Source of the DNA: Saccharibacillus soli
GTDB lineage: Bacteria; Bacillota; Bacilli; Paenibacillales; Paenibacillaceae
Length of the DNA stretch: 64,000 nt
Reading direction: 5' to 3'
Assembly: GCA_002189105.1 (NCBI GenBank)
Contig: NIOB01000004.1
Coordinates: forward strand, 62,001-126,000
Part shown: positions 37,244 to 45,842 of the stretch, one piece after another
Numbering within the stretch: position 1 is the stretch's first letter
How the letters are laid out: every line of letters begins with the position of its first letter
Notes under the pieces: model-generated
What the model saw: the letters and a program-made list of their open reading frames with translations, nothing else
The model's database searches: none
What the model was told of the DNA's origin: nothing
Made by a program: the position numbers and the translations under genes

Positions 37244-37915
37244 TTGAGCACACAACAGTTTGTCGTGATCGGCCTGGGACGCTTCGGCATGAGTCTGGGC
37301 ATGGAATTGATTGAGATGGGCTACGAGGTCATGGGCGTAGACCGAAACGAAGAGACGGTGGAGGAACTGGGTGGACGCTTTACGTATGCGGCGGTCGCCG
37401 ATGCAACGGATGAGGAAGTGCTGCGCTCGCTGGGCATCCGCAACTTCGATTGTGGGATCGTGGCGATCGGGGAAAATATGCAGACGAGTATCCTGGCCGC
37501 CATTCTGCTGAAAGAGCTGGGCGTCAAGAAAGTGGTTGCCAAAGCGATCACGGTACTCCACGGACGGGCGCTGGAGAAGATTGGCGTCGATCAGGTGATC
37601 TTCCCCGAACGCGATATGGGAATTCGGGTGGCTCATCAGCTGGTGACACCGAATCTGCTGGATTACATCAAGCTCTCGGACGATTATTCCATTGTCGAGA
37701 TGCGGGTGCCGCAGTGTCTGAATGAGCGAACCATCTCCGATCTGAACTCGCGTACCCGCTTCGGCTGCACCATCGTTGCGCTGCGTACCGAGGCAGGCGT
37801 GACGATTGCGCCCACCGCACTCGATCAGATGCGCGAAGGCGACATTATGGTCATCGCAGGCCCCAATGATCGCATTGAACAGTTTGAACGCGAAGTGGTG
37901 AATGTGGAAGAGTAG
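37244..37915 (+). CDS. ktrA: Potassium uptake regulatory subunit KtrA (RCK)
   Basis: A 223-residue cytosolic gating ring protein. The RCK N-domain has the nucleotide-binding motif VIGLGRFGMSLGMEL and the acidic VDRNEE that binds ATP/ADP or NAD(H). The C-terminal RCK_C domain (about 140-220) is the region that binds c-di-AMP in related KtrA proteins. The TTG start follows AAGGGGGTG. It forms the KtrAB complex with the preceding gene product. Length is normal (about 220). Confidence 0.95.
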   Translation: MSTQQFVVIGLGRFGMSLGMELIEMGYEVMGVDRNEETVEELGGRFTYAAVADATDEEVLRSLGIRNFDCGIVAIGENMQTSILAAILLKELGVKKVVAKAITVLHGRALEKIGVDQVIFPERDMGIRVAHQLVTPNLLDYIKLSDDYSIVEMRVPQCLNERTISDLNSRTRFGCTIVALRTEAGVTIAPTALDQMREGDIMVIAGPNDRIEQFEREVVNVEE

Positions 37916-37954
37916 CCAATGTGATTCATTTCATTTCAAAAAGCAAATAGGCGG

Positions 37955-37992
37955 GCGGGAATGGGCATCCGCGCATTCTCGCTTCTTCTTTG
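37955..37992 (+). terminator. Terminator of ktrBA
   Basis: GCGGGAATG 37955-37963 pairs with CATTCTCGC 37974-37982 (one G-U), followed by TTCTTCTTT. Confidence 0.7.
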
Positions 37993-38016
37993 TGAAGTGC
38001 TTTCGATTTCTGTGGA

Positions 38017-38030
38017 TGTAAACGTTCTCT
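38017..38030 (+). promoter_or_regulatory. Probable cre site upstream of sdhCAB
   Basis: TGTAAACGTTCTCT matches the CcpA cre consensus TGWNANCGNTNWCA at every position but the last. It lies about 95 bp upstream of the predicted -35 box. Catabolite repression of sdh is known in bacilli; its operation here is inferred. Confidence 0.55.
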
Positions 38031-38124
38031 TGAACAGAGTCAAAAATTCGCCAAGTTCCAGCGTTTGGCGCAGGGTTCAAAGCGGGCAAGCAGGTTTAAT
38101 GATTTTTGCGCAGTTGTTGCAGCG

Positions 38125-38152
38125 TTAACCTTTACGTACGCTTACATATACT
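38125..38152 (+). promoter_or_regulatory. Candidate sdhCAB promoter and long leader
   Basis: TTAACC 38125-38130 and TATACT 38147-38152 have a 16 bp spacer. If used, the mRNA has a 5' leader of about 260 bases (38159-38420) that holds no gene but includes a CTCC/GGAG hairpin at about 38199-38214 and a GGGTGCAATCCC hairpin near 38260. Confidence 0.4.
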
Positions 38153-38420
38153 GTGCAGGAATTTTTTGTTTTCAAAAAGTCGCCATATTGGTTCCATTCT
38201 CCGTATTTTTGGAGTAACATAATAGGGAAGCCGTTTTGTTCACACAATTGTAAAGGGTGCAATCCCCCGGTTCTGCATGCGCTGAAGCAAGCAGGCTGGC
38301 AGAGCGGCAAATTCCCTTGTGGGATTTATGAAAACGTTCTAAAAAAGGCATTTTGCAGCGCCGAGAAGCTTGCTACAAGGCCAGCGGAATGTCGAAAGAT
38401 GAAAGGGGACGGTTCGGCAG

Positions 38421-39089
38421 ATGAAAGGTTACTACGCCAGAAAGGTGCACTCGTTATTGGGTCTGGTGCCGCTCAGTTTATTCCTTATTGAACACGCAAT
38501 CACCAACTATGCGGCGTTCGATGGCGGGCAGGATGGATTCCGGGACGCGGTGCGCACGCTCAATGATCTACCACTCATTTTCTTCCTTGAACTGTTCTTT
38601 ATCTGGCTTCCGCTGCTCTTTCACGGCGTATACGGGCTGTACATCGCTTATCAGGCGCAGCCGAACCTGGGACATTTCAAGACCGAACGCAACTGGCGGT
38701 TTGTGCTCCAGCGTGTGAGCGGCGTCATTGCCTTCGTCTTCATCATCTGGCACGTCTACTCGACGCGATTCCAGATTACACTCGGCAACGTCACGCATGA
38801 TGAATTGGGCGGTTGGATGCACGATATTGTTACCCAGCCCGGCTTCTTCATCTTCTTCCTGGTCGGCGTGATTGCGACGACGTTCCACTTCGCCAACGGC
38901 GTATGGGCGTTCCTCGTCAGCTGGGGGATTACGGTGGGACCACGCGCACAGCGCATCTCGTCGTACGCCTGCATGGGACTCTTCGTTATTGTAAGTGCGC
39001 TGTTCCTGCTGTCGCTGTTTGCTTTCCGTGGCGAGGAATTCGCCAATACGGCCAGCATTATCACCACGTTCAAATCAATGATCGGCTAA
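38421..39089 (+). CDS. sdhC: Succinate dehydrogenase cytochrome b558 subunit
   Basis: A 222-residue membrane anchor with five transmembrane helices that binds two haems b and reduces menaquinone. Conserved histidines appear in FLIEHAITNY, LFHGVYGLY, FIIWHVYST and ATTFHFANGVW. Length and topology match the B. subtilis SdhC type rather than the SdhC/SdhD pair of proteobacteria. The ATG follows GAAAGGGGACGG. It leads the sdhCAB operon. Confidence 0.95.
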   Translation: MKGYYARKVHSLLGLVPLSLFLIEHAITNYAAFDGGQDGFRDAVRTLNDLPLIFFLELFFIWLPLLFHGVYGLYIAYQAQPNLGHFKTERNWRFVLQRVSGVIAFVFIIWHVYSTRFQITLGNVTHDELGGWMHDIVTQPGFFIFFLVGVIATTFHFANGVWAFLVSWGITVGPRAQRISSYACMGLFVIVSALFLLSLFAFRGEEFANTASIITTFKSMIG

Positions 39090-39106
39090 GGGGGACTTAA
39101 TCAGAC

Positions 39107-40852
39107 ATGGCAAAATCCGGACTTATTATCGTCGGCGGCGGCCTTGCGGGTCTTATGGCAACCGTCAAAGCGGCCGAAGCCGGCGTTTCTGTACAGTTGT
39201 TCTCCCTGGTTCCCGTTAAACGTTCTCACTCCGTGTGCGCTCAGGGCGGGATCAACGGAGCTGTAAATACAAAGGGCGAAGGCGACTCGCCGTGGATTCA
39301 CTTTGACGATACGGTATATGGCGGCGACTTCCTCGCCAACCAACCTCCCGTCAAAGCCATGTGTGAAGCCGCGCCAGGCATCATTCACCTGATGGACCGG
39401 ATGGGCGTCATGTTCAACCGGACGCCAGAAGGTCTGCTCGACTTCCGCCGCTTTGGCGGAACCAAGTTCCACCGTACGGCTTTTGCCGGTGCAACAACCG
39501 GACAGCAGCTGCTGTATGCACTCGATGAGCAGGTGCGTCGTTATGAAGCAGCCGGTCTCGTCACCAAATACGAGAACTGGGAGTTCCTCGGTGCCGTGCT
39601 GGATGACGAAGGCATCTGCCGCGGCGTAGCCTCGCAGAATCTGCGTACGATGGAGATCAAGACTTTTGTTTCCGACGCGGTCATTCTGGCGACAGGCGGA
39701 CCTGGCATTATCTTCGGCAAAACGACCAACTCGGTCATCAATACCGGAACTGCGGCCAGTGCCGTGTATCAGCAGGGCGTAAACTATGCGAATGGCGAGT
39801 TCATTCAGATTCACCCGACGGCGATCCCGGGCGACGACAAGCTGCGCCTGATGTCCGAATCGGCACGCGGTGAAGGCGGCCGGATCTGGACGTACAAGGA
39901 CGGCAAGCCGTGGTACTTCCTGGAAGAGAAATACCCGTCTTACGGCAACCTGGTTCCACGTGACATCGCAACGCGCGAGATCTTCAACGTCTGCGTCGAT
40001 CAGAAGCTCGGCATCAACGGCGAGAACATGGTCTATCTGGATCTGTCGCACAAAGACCCTAAGGAACTCGACGTCAAACTGGGCGGCATCATCGAGATCT
40101 ATGAGAAGTTCATGGGCGATGATCCGCGCAAAATCCCAATGAAAATTTTCCCGGCCGTGCATTATTCGATGGGCGGCATGTGGGTAGACTACAATCAGAT
40201 GACGAACATTCCGGGTCTGTTTGCAGCCGGCGAATGTGAGTACCAATACCACGGCGCGAATCGTCTCGGCGCCAACTCTTTGGTCTCCGCCATCTATGGC
40301 GGTATGATGGCCGGCCCGAAAGCGGTCGAATACATCAAGGGCCTCAAGAAATCGGCGGCCGACCTGTCCAGCAGCCTGTTCGACAGCGTAACAGCCAAGC
40401 ACGAAGCTCGCTATAATGAGCTGCTCGGTATGGATTCCGGTTCCGAGAATGCCTATGTCCTGCACCGCGAATTGGGTGAGTGGATGACCGATAACATGAC
40501 GGTGGTTCGCTACAATGACAAGCTGGAGCAGACGATTGGCAAGATCAAGGAACTGAAGCAGCGCTACCGCAAGATCAACATGATGGACACGGCTCGTTGG
40601 AACAACTCCAGCGTCGCGTTCACCCGTCAGCTGTGGAACATGCTGGAGCTGGCAGAAGCCATGACTCTGGGAGCCTTAATGCGGAATGAAAGTCGTGGCG
40701 CCCATTACAAGCCGGACTTCCCAATGCGTAACGATGAAGAATTCTTGAAAACAACGAAGGCGGCCTGGACGCCGGACGGCCCTAGCATTTCTTATGAGGA
40801 CGTCGATGTCTCCTTGATCCCGCCTCGCGTTCGTGACTACTCGAAAGATTGA
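39107..40852 (+). CDS. sdhA: Succinate dehydrogenase flavoprotein subunit
   Basis: A 581-residue flavoprotein that oxidises succinate. FAD motif IIVGGGLAGLMATVKAAE is N-terminal; RSHSVCAQGGINGA near residue 45 covers the covalent-FAD histidine region; the active-site segment FIQIHPTAIPG and HYSMGGMWVDYNQMTNIPGLFAAGE follow, the latter also binding FAD. Length is normal for the Bacillus type (586). It is 17 bp after sdhC, with the ATG preceded by AAGGGGGAC. It forms the soluble catalytic head with SdhB. Confidence 0.97.
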   Translation: MAKSGLIIVGGGLAGLMATVKAAEAGVSVQLFSLVPVKRSHSVCAQGGINGAVNTKGEGDSPWIHFDDTVYGGDFLANQPPVKAMCEAAPGIIHLMDRMGVMFNRTPEGLLDFRRFGGTKFHRTAFAGATTGQQLLYALDEQVRRYEAAGLVTKYENWEFLGAVLDDEGICRGVASQNLRTMEIKTFVSDAVILATGGPGIIFGKTTNSVINTGTAASAVYQQGVNYANGEFIQIHPTAIPGDDKLRLMSESARGEGGRIWTYKDGKPWYFLEEKYPSYGNLVPRDIATREIFNVCVDQKLGINGENMVYLDLSHKDPKELDVKLGGIIEIYEKFMGDDPRKIPMKIFPAVHYSMGGMWVDYNQMTNIPGLFAAGECEYQYHGANRLGANSLVSAIYGGMMAGPKAVEYIKGLKKSAADLSSSLFDSVTAKHEARYNELLGMDSGSENAYVLHRELGEWMTDNMTVVRYNDKLEQTIGKIKELKQRYRKINMMDTARWNNSSVAFTRQLWNMLELAEAMTLGALMRNESRGAHYKPDFPMRNDEEFLKTTKAAWTPDGPSISYEDVDVSLIPPRVRDYSKD

Positions 40853-40872
40853 GAATGGGGGAGAATACGACC

Positions 40873-41661
40873 ATGGCGGAAACTACAACAGCAGCACAAT
40901 CAACTCAGAATACAGCCAGAAGAGTCAAATTTATCATCACCCGTCAAGATACGCCTGAGAGCAAACCCTACACCGAAGAATTCGACCTCCCTTACCGTCC
41001 GGGGATGAACGTCATCAGCGCCTTGATGGAGATTCAGCGCAACCCGGTGAACTCGACTGGAACTTCGACAGCACCGGTGTGCTGGGAATCGAACTGTCTG
41101 GAAGAAGTCTGCGGCGCCTGCTCGATGGTCATCAATGGCAAGCCGCGTCAGGCCTGCTCCGCTCTGGTTGACCAACTGGAACAGCCGGTTCGTGTCGCTC
41201 CGATGTCCACCTTCCCGGTTGTACGTGACCTGGTTATTGACCGCAGCCGGATGTTTAACGCGTTGAAAAAAGTCAAAGCGTGGATTCCAATCGACGGCAC
41301 CTACGACCTCGGACCAGGGCCTCGTATGGCGGAGAACAAACGTCAGTGGGCTTACGAGCTGTCCAAATGTATGACGTGCGGTGTCTGCCTCCAGGCTTGC
41401 CCGAACGTCAACGACAAGACCGACTTTATCGGTCCGGCTGCTTTGTCGCAGGTTCGCCTGTTCAATGCTCATCCAACAGGTGAGATGTACGCTGAAGAAC
41501 GTCTGGACACGCTGATGGAAGGTACGGACGGCATCGAAGGCTGCGGCAACTCGCAGAACTGTGTACGCGCCTGCCCGAAAGGAATTCCGCTTACGACATC
41601 CATCGCGGAACTGAATAAGCAGACGACGAAACGGATGTTTAAACGCTGGTTCACGCAATAA
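40873..41661 (+). CDS. sdhB: Succinate dehydrogenase iron-sulfur subunit
   Basis: A 262-residue protein carrying three Fe-S centres. The [2Fe-2S] ligands are in the CWESNCLEEVCGACSM segment plus a later Cys, and the [4Fe-4S]/[3Fe-4S] ligands are in CMTCGVCLQACPN and CGNSQNCVRACPKG. It passes electrons from the SdhA flavin to SdhC. The start at 40873 follows GGGGGAG; the longer frame begins inside the sdhA stop region. The first 12 residues are Thr/Ala-rich. It ends the operon. Confidence 0.96.
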   Translation: MAETTTAAQSTQNTARRVKFIITRQDTPESKPYTEEFDLPYRPGMNVISALMEIQRNPVNSTGTSTAPVCWESNCLEEVCGACSMVINGKPRQACSALVDQLEQPVRVAPMSTFPVVRDLVIDRSRMFNALKKVKAWIPIDGTYDLGPGPRMAENKRQWAYELSKCMTCGVCLQACPNVNDKTDFIGPAALSQVRLFNAHPTGEMYAEERLDTLMEGTDGIEGCGNSQNCVRACPKGIPLTTSIAELNKQTTKRMFKRWFTQ

Positions 41662-41690
41662 GAGATACGTTTGCGTCTGATCCTCTTTTA

Positions 41691-41728
41691 ATCCGAGAAG
41701 CCCGCAAGCGGGGTTTCTCGGATTTTTG
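41691..41728 (+). terminator. sdhCAB terminator
   Basis: AATCCGAGAAGCCCGC pairs with the following GCGGGGTTTCTCGGATT (one mismatch/wobble), then TTTT. Confidence 0.9.
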
Positions 41729-41830
41729 ATATAGAAATCAGACAGGTGGGTGGAATTCCCGGATACTCGCTGCATGAATTTTTTTTCGTGGTACACTGGA
41801 AGGACATGACTGTAAGGAGAACTGCCAGAA

Positions 41831-42637
41831 ATGAAGAAAATGATTACAGATAGACCGTATACCCGAAGTTCCATTGCAGCTGAAGCACATGCACTGGGCG
41901 TGCAGCCTGGCTCCGTACTGCTGGTTCATTCCTCGCTCAAGGCAATTGGCGGCTGGATTGCAGGCGGAGCGGAAGCGGTGGTTCTGGGGCTTGAGGATGT
42001 GCTGGGTGAAGAAGGTACCCTGGTTATGCCTACCCAATCATCCGACTTGACCGATCCAGCGATCTGGATGAGTCCGCCGCTTGATCCGCGCTGGTGGGAT
42101 CTGGTGCGTGAGGAGATGCCCGTATATGACCCGGATCTGACTGTTACGCGTGGCATGGGTGCGATCCCCGAGACGTTCCGCAAGCAGCGTGGAACGCTGC
42201 GCAGCGCCCATCCGCATCTGTCTTTTGCAGCCAGAGGCCCGCATGCCGCGCAGATTACAGAACACCACCCACTGGCATACGGATTGGGCGAGGCGTCTCC
42301 ACTTGGGCGGTTGTATGAGCTTGAAGCCTTCGTACTGATGATCGGAACCGGCTATTTCACCAACACGTCATTCCATCTGGGGGAATATCGGGCGGCTTAC
42401 CGGGGCAAGAAGACGCTGAATCCTCGGGCCAAAGTGCTGGGAGAGCAAGGAGCGGAGTGGGTTTCTTTTGAGGACATCAATTTCGATTCGGAAGATTTTG
42501 AACGTATGGGCATGGACTTTGAATCGGAGCAGGGGGCAATCATCCGACGGGGCAGGATCGGACAGGCGGAGTGTAAGCTGATTCCCCAGCGTGCTCTGGT
42601 TGATTATGCCGTACGCTGGTTGGAGTTGTATCGCTGA
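41831..42637 (+). CDS. AAC(3)-family aminoglycoside N-acetyltransferase-like protein
   Basis: A 268-residue protein of the antibiotic N-acetyltransferase family (YokD/AAC(3) fold), which uses acetyl-CoA to acetylate the 3-amino group of aminoglycosides in resistance members. LLVHSSLKAIGGW near residue 37, the PTQSSDLTDP segment, and MIGTGYFTNTSFHLGEYRA near residue 173 match family signatures. Length is normal (about 265-275). Many chromosomal members have no proven resistance role, so the substrate is open. The ATG follows AAGGAGAACTGCC. A GNAT acetyltransferase gene follows 57 bp later and may be cotranscribed. Confidence 0.87.
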   Translation: MKKMITDRPYTRSSIAAEAHALGVQPGSVLLVHSSLKAIGGWIAGGAEAVVLGLEDVLGEEGTLVMPTQSSDLTDPAIWMSPPLDPRWWDLVREEMPVYDPDLTVTRGMGAIPETFRKQRGTLRSAHPHLSFAARGPHAAQITEHHPLAYGLGEASPLGRLYELEAFVLMIGTGYFTNTSFHLGEYRAAYRGKKTLNPRAKVLGEQGAEWVSFEDINFDSEDFERMGMDFESEQGAIIRRGRIGQAECKLIPQRALVDYAVRWLELYR

Positions 42638-42694
42638 ACACGGGGAAGCTGGCGTACAAGGCTCACATTATGAAGGCAATAGGGGGAACGCAAA

Positions 42695-43285
42695 ATGGCG
42701 GACAAAGAACGTATTGCCGGCAGTCTGCCGAACTGGCTGCCGATTCGCACCGAACGTCTGGAACTGCGCATGTTGACGATTGAGGACATTCGCAACTGGA
42801 GCAGCAGTGCTGCGGATACCGAGGTAAATCGTTATCTGGCTTCAGCCGGTCGGACGTTTGGAGTAGGCAATCCGGACCGTGTCTATCGACAGATTGAGGA
42901 ATCGTATCGCAGCTTGAGTGCGCTGCATCTGGGCATCTTCTTGCATGGGGGGGAAGACATCATCGGGCTGTGTTCGTTCCAGCGCTGGGACCCTCGGGGA
43001 GGCAAAGCGGAACTTGGATTCGCGTTATCTCACGATTACTGGGGCAAAGGGTACGCAACTGAAGCGGCATCTGCTCTGGCGAAGTTTGGATTTGAACATC
43101 TGGAGTTGGAACGGATACAAGCTCGCTGCTTCGTGAAGAACGAAGCCTCGCTTCGCGTGCTTCAGAAGATCGGGATGGAGCGTCAGCATCGGCCGGAGTT
43201 TGGCTTTGGCGTGAAGCGCCGGGATGATGAATTGGGCGTGGTCGTCTTTACCTTGTCGCAGGAAGCCAAACAGAATCAGGCGTAA
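42695..43285 (+). CDS. GNAT-family N-acetyltransferase (RimJ/RimL-like)
   Basis: A 196-residue GCN5-related acetyltransferase. The N-terminal TERLELRMLTIEDI is typical of the RimJ/RimL branch. The acetyl-CoA binding region is visible as LGFALSHDYWGKGYATEA (about 107-125), and the later FVKNEASLRVLQKIGME is the C-terminal GNAT signature. The substrate cannot be read from sequence; it may be a protein N-terminus, an amine or a drug. The ATG follows TAGGGGGAAC. It lies directly after the AAC(3)-like gene on the same strand. Confidence 0.9.
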   Translation: MADKERIAGSLPNWLPIRTERLELRMLTIEDIRNWSSSAADTEVNRYLASAGRTFGVGNPDRVYRQIEESYRSLSALHLGIFLHGGEDIIGLCSFQRWDPRGGKAELGFALSHDYWGKGYATEAASALAKFGFEHLELERIQARCFVKNEASLRVLQKIGMERQHRPEFGFGVKRRDDELGVVVFTLSQEAKQNQA

Positions 43286-43416
43286 GGCAGCTCCTCTGAC
43301 AAAGATTTTTTCCAGAAAAATGGTTTTGTTACACAATTGAAATATAAGCGACATTGTTCTCTAACATGCGAGGGGTATAAATAAGACATGACCCCCTTTT
43401 GAAATAGAAGTGATTT

Positions 43417-43447
43417 GACCCGGACGAGCGTCCGGGTCCTTTTTTTG
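43417..43447 (+). terminator. Terminator after the acetyltransferase pair
   Basis: A perfect 9 bp stem GACCCGGAC/GTCCGGGTC with a 4-base loop is followed by a seven-T run. It is 130 bp past the GNAT stop. The 43286-43416 stretch holds no gene that I can support. Confidence 0.88.
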
Positions 43448-43495
43448 TGCTTTTCTATTTCTATTTTTCTTCCTCTGTTTTTCTGTTTCCAAAGG

Positions 43496-44305
43496 TTAGA
43501 GCGGCACGGATACAGGCTTGCGATTTTGGACGTAGACCCATTCCTTGAAGCCGATGTCCCGCAGCTTGGACGCTACGGCTTCAAAGTCTTCGCCTACCCG
43601 TGAAGGCTTATGGGCATCGGAACCAAACGAGATCGACACGCCATAATGCAGCGCCCGCTCCAGAACCGCATCGGACGGATACCAGCCGCCGCACAATTTG
43701 GTGCCTCCGGAGGTATTCACCTCGATGGCAAGTCCCAGCTCACCAATGGTCTGGAGGGCGGAATCTACGGCATCATCGGCCTGGATGTCTACGAAGGATG
43801 GATAGTACCCTTTCATGGCATCGATGTGACCGAGAATCTGGAACATGCCGCTGCGTGCCGAAGCTTCGATCAGCCGGTAATACTCACGCTTGGCTTCAAC
43901 CATGGCTTCGGCAGAAAGTCCTTCCCAGCGGTGACGATCAAAGATGCTGCGCCCGCTGCTGATATGTACGGAGCCGATCACATAGTCAAAGGGATACTCC
44001 TGGATGGCTTGTCGATAGACTTGCTCATGATCGATAAAATAGTCCGACTCGATGCCCAGCAGCACCTTGATCCGACCTTCGTATTCGCGTTGGAGCTGCT
44101 GAACTTCTTCCACATAAGCCCCAAGCTCCAACCGGGACATGGCAAGGTTGGGACTTGGATGATCCAGGGGGTGAAACAAATGGGGCATATGATCGGAGAT
44201 GCCGATGACGGACAGCCCGGCTTGAATCCCTGCTTCAACGTAGTCCCGAATATCGCCGTCCGCGTGCCCGCAGCGATAGTGGTGGGTATGCAGGTCAAAT
44301 TTCAT
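43496..44305 (-). CDS. hisJ: Histidinol-phosphatase, PHP family
   Basis: A 269-residue metal-dependent phosphatase of the PHP superfamily. The first metal motif is FDLHTHHYRCGHADG; further ligands lie in GISDHMPHLF, LLGIESDYF, GSVHIS, LGHIDAMKGY and FGSDAHKPSRVG. It removes phosphate from L-histidinol phosphate in histidine synthesis. Length matches B. subtilis HisJ (about 268). The start at 44305 was chosen because AAAAGGAGCT precedes it; eight more codons upstream would include the ribosome binding site itself. It is adjacent to, and cotranscribed-direction with, a LysR regulator, without other his genes. Confidence 0.9.
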   Translation of the reverse strand: MKFDLHTHHYRCGHADGDIRDYVEAGIQAGLSVIGISDHMPHLFHPLDHPSPNLAMSRLELGAYVEEVQQLQREYEGRIKVLLGIESDYFIDHEQVYRQAIQEYPFDYVIGSVHISSGRSIFDRHRWEGLSAEAMVEAKREYYRLIEASARSGMFQILGHIDAMKGYYPSFVDIQADDAVDSALQTIGELGLAIEVNTSGGTKLCGGWYPSDAVLERALHYGVSISFGSDAHKPSRVGEDFEAVASKLRDIGFKEWVYVQNRKPVSVPL

Positions 44306-44397
44306 GGACGGTAGCTCCTTTTTTTTCATTTTCTAATTGCTGTTCCCGCTTCAGCTCTGTTTCTGGCTCTTGCCCTCATTCACCTTTAGATTCCGAA

Positions 44398-45300
44398 TTA
44401 TTCCGAACCGATGAACTGGGTCTCGGGCATCCCCTTGAGATCGGCGAGAAATTGACGCATGGCCGAGTTCAGGTATTTGCCCGAGCGATAGATGACACCT
44501 ACCGGATGGCTGGTCTCAAACTCCGTAATCGGCAGCATAATCAGCGAACCCTGGCGAACTTCCCGGGCGATCGACAGCTTGGAGATGACAGCAGCGCCAA
44601 GATTCAGTTCGACCATCCGTTTGACCTCTTCGCTGCTGGACAGCTCCATCGCTACGCGGGGAACGATTCCATGCGCCTTGAAGACCTGTTCGACAAAGCG
44701 GCGTCCGACCGTATCGGGAGACAGCATAATCATCGGTACGTCCTTGAGGTCTTCCAGGCCAATCTTCTTCTTGCGTGCCAATTCATTCTGTGGAGAGACG
44801 ACAAGTTCAAAGGTATCGTAATACAGCACGGACGTCTCCAGATCAGGATTGCGTTCGATTAGATAGCCAATGCCGATGTCCACGGAACCGTTCTCGACCA
44901 GGCTGTAGATCTGCGAAGAAGGCATCGACTGGATGCTGGTCTGGATGAGCGGGAACTGGTTCTGGAAATAGGACAGCACGCGCGGCAAAATCTGAATGGC
45001 AATCGAAGTGGTCGTGCCCAGCATAATATGGCCCTGCGGCGTTTCTTCAAGATCCGTAATCTTCTGCTTGAGTTCCTCAACAACGGCCAGAATTCGTTCG
45101 GCATGTTCGAGAAAGACCAACCCACGGTCGGTCAGCGTGACCGGCTGGCTGCGATCCACCAGGACGGCTTTGAATTCGTCTTCAAGGCTCTTGATCTGTG
45201 CGGAAACGGCGGGCTGTGTAAGGTTGAGCAGTTCACCGGCTTTGCGGAAGCTCATCGTCTTCGAGATCGTGACGAGCGTTTCCAACTGACTCATATTCAT
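44398..45300 (-). CDS. LysR-family transcriptional regulator
   Basis: A 300-residue regulator. The winged helix-turn-helix is at residues about 3-62 (FRKAGELLNLTQPAVSAQIKSLED), and the effector-binding domain follows (about 90-295). The effector is unknown; the overall pattern resembles CysL/CbbR-like members, but this is not firm. The ATG at 45300 is preceded by GGGAGGAGAAG; the 34-residue upstream extension is rejected. A 540 bp region upstream separates it from cheX on the other strand. Confidence 0.92.
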   Translation of the reverse strand: MNMSQLETLVTISKTMSFRKAGELLNLTQPAVSAQIKSLEDEFKAVLVDRSQPVTLTDRGLVFLEHAERILAVVEELKQKITDLEETPQGHIMLGTTTSIAIQILPRVLSYFQNQFPLIQTSIQSMPSSQIYSLVENGSVDIGIGYLIERNPDLETSVLYYDTFELVVSPQNELARKKKIGLEDLKDVPMIMLSPDTVGRRFVEQVFKAHGIVPRVAMELSSSEEVKRMVELNLGAAVISKLSIAREVRQGSLIMLPITEFETSHPVGVIYRSGKYLNSAMRQFLADLKGMPETQFIGSE

Positions 45301-45842
45301 GAAACTTCTCCTCCCACCGCGTACTTTTACATGGTTTGCTTCCAGATGAACACAACATATTGGATTCCCTAAATTATAGGTGAAGAATAAACGCAAAATC
45401 AATGCAAACAGCCATAAAGGAGAGAAAAGGCGGAGTCCAGGAACAAGCCGGGAAACGAGGCGGAATGGACTGCTGATAAAAAAGCCTGCGGCGAAAGTCG
45501 TGACTTTGGCAAGAATGGGTCTTTTGCTGTAAAAAAAAGATCAACTGGCGGCGATAAAAGAAAAGACCGAATTTTTAGAGGGTTTACCAACAAGCGGGCG
45601 AAAACATTCTACTTTTTCTTTTGTTTTCGTACTTTTTTTATGGGCGGCACATGTCGAAAAAGCTCGATAGACCCCAAAGATTGTGATGAAATTATCATTT
45701 GAAAAGAAGATGTTTTATTTTTCATTCTCACGTATAATTGGGATAGCAAAAAAATAGGACTCAAGGTTACTGAACCAAAGAACCTAATTACCCATACGAC
45801 GTGATTCCAAAAACCTATAGTAGCGGGAGGCGAATGTATATT
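45301..45842 (+). other. AT-rich intergenic region with possible cheX leader
   Basis: No gene is supported here. A TATAAT lies at 45733-45738 without a good -35 box. After it, a short pairing ATAGG 45754-45758 with CCTAT 45814-45818 encloses a GGTT/AACC hairpin (45765-45776), ending just before the cheX ribosome binding site. It may be a small structured leader, but it does not match a riboswitch I know. Confidence 0.35.

Noticed and set aside
38210-38330. Cobalamin riboswitch in the sdh leader
   Set aside because: AATAGGGAAGCCG and GGGTGCAATCCC recall parts of the consensus, but the spacing is wrong and the B12 box (GCCACTG-like) is missing.
45750-45840. c-di-GMP (GEMM) riboswitch before cheX
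   Set aside because: The GGGACGCAAAGCC core and the tetraloop receptor are absent; only loose AAAG and TAGCGGG similarities remain.
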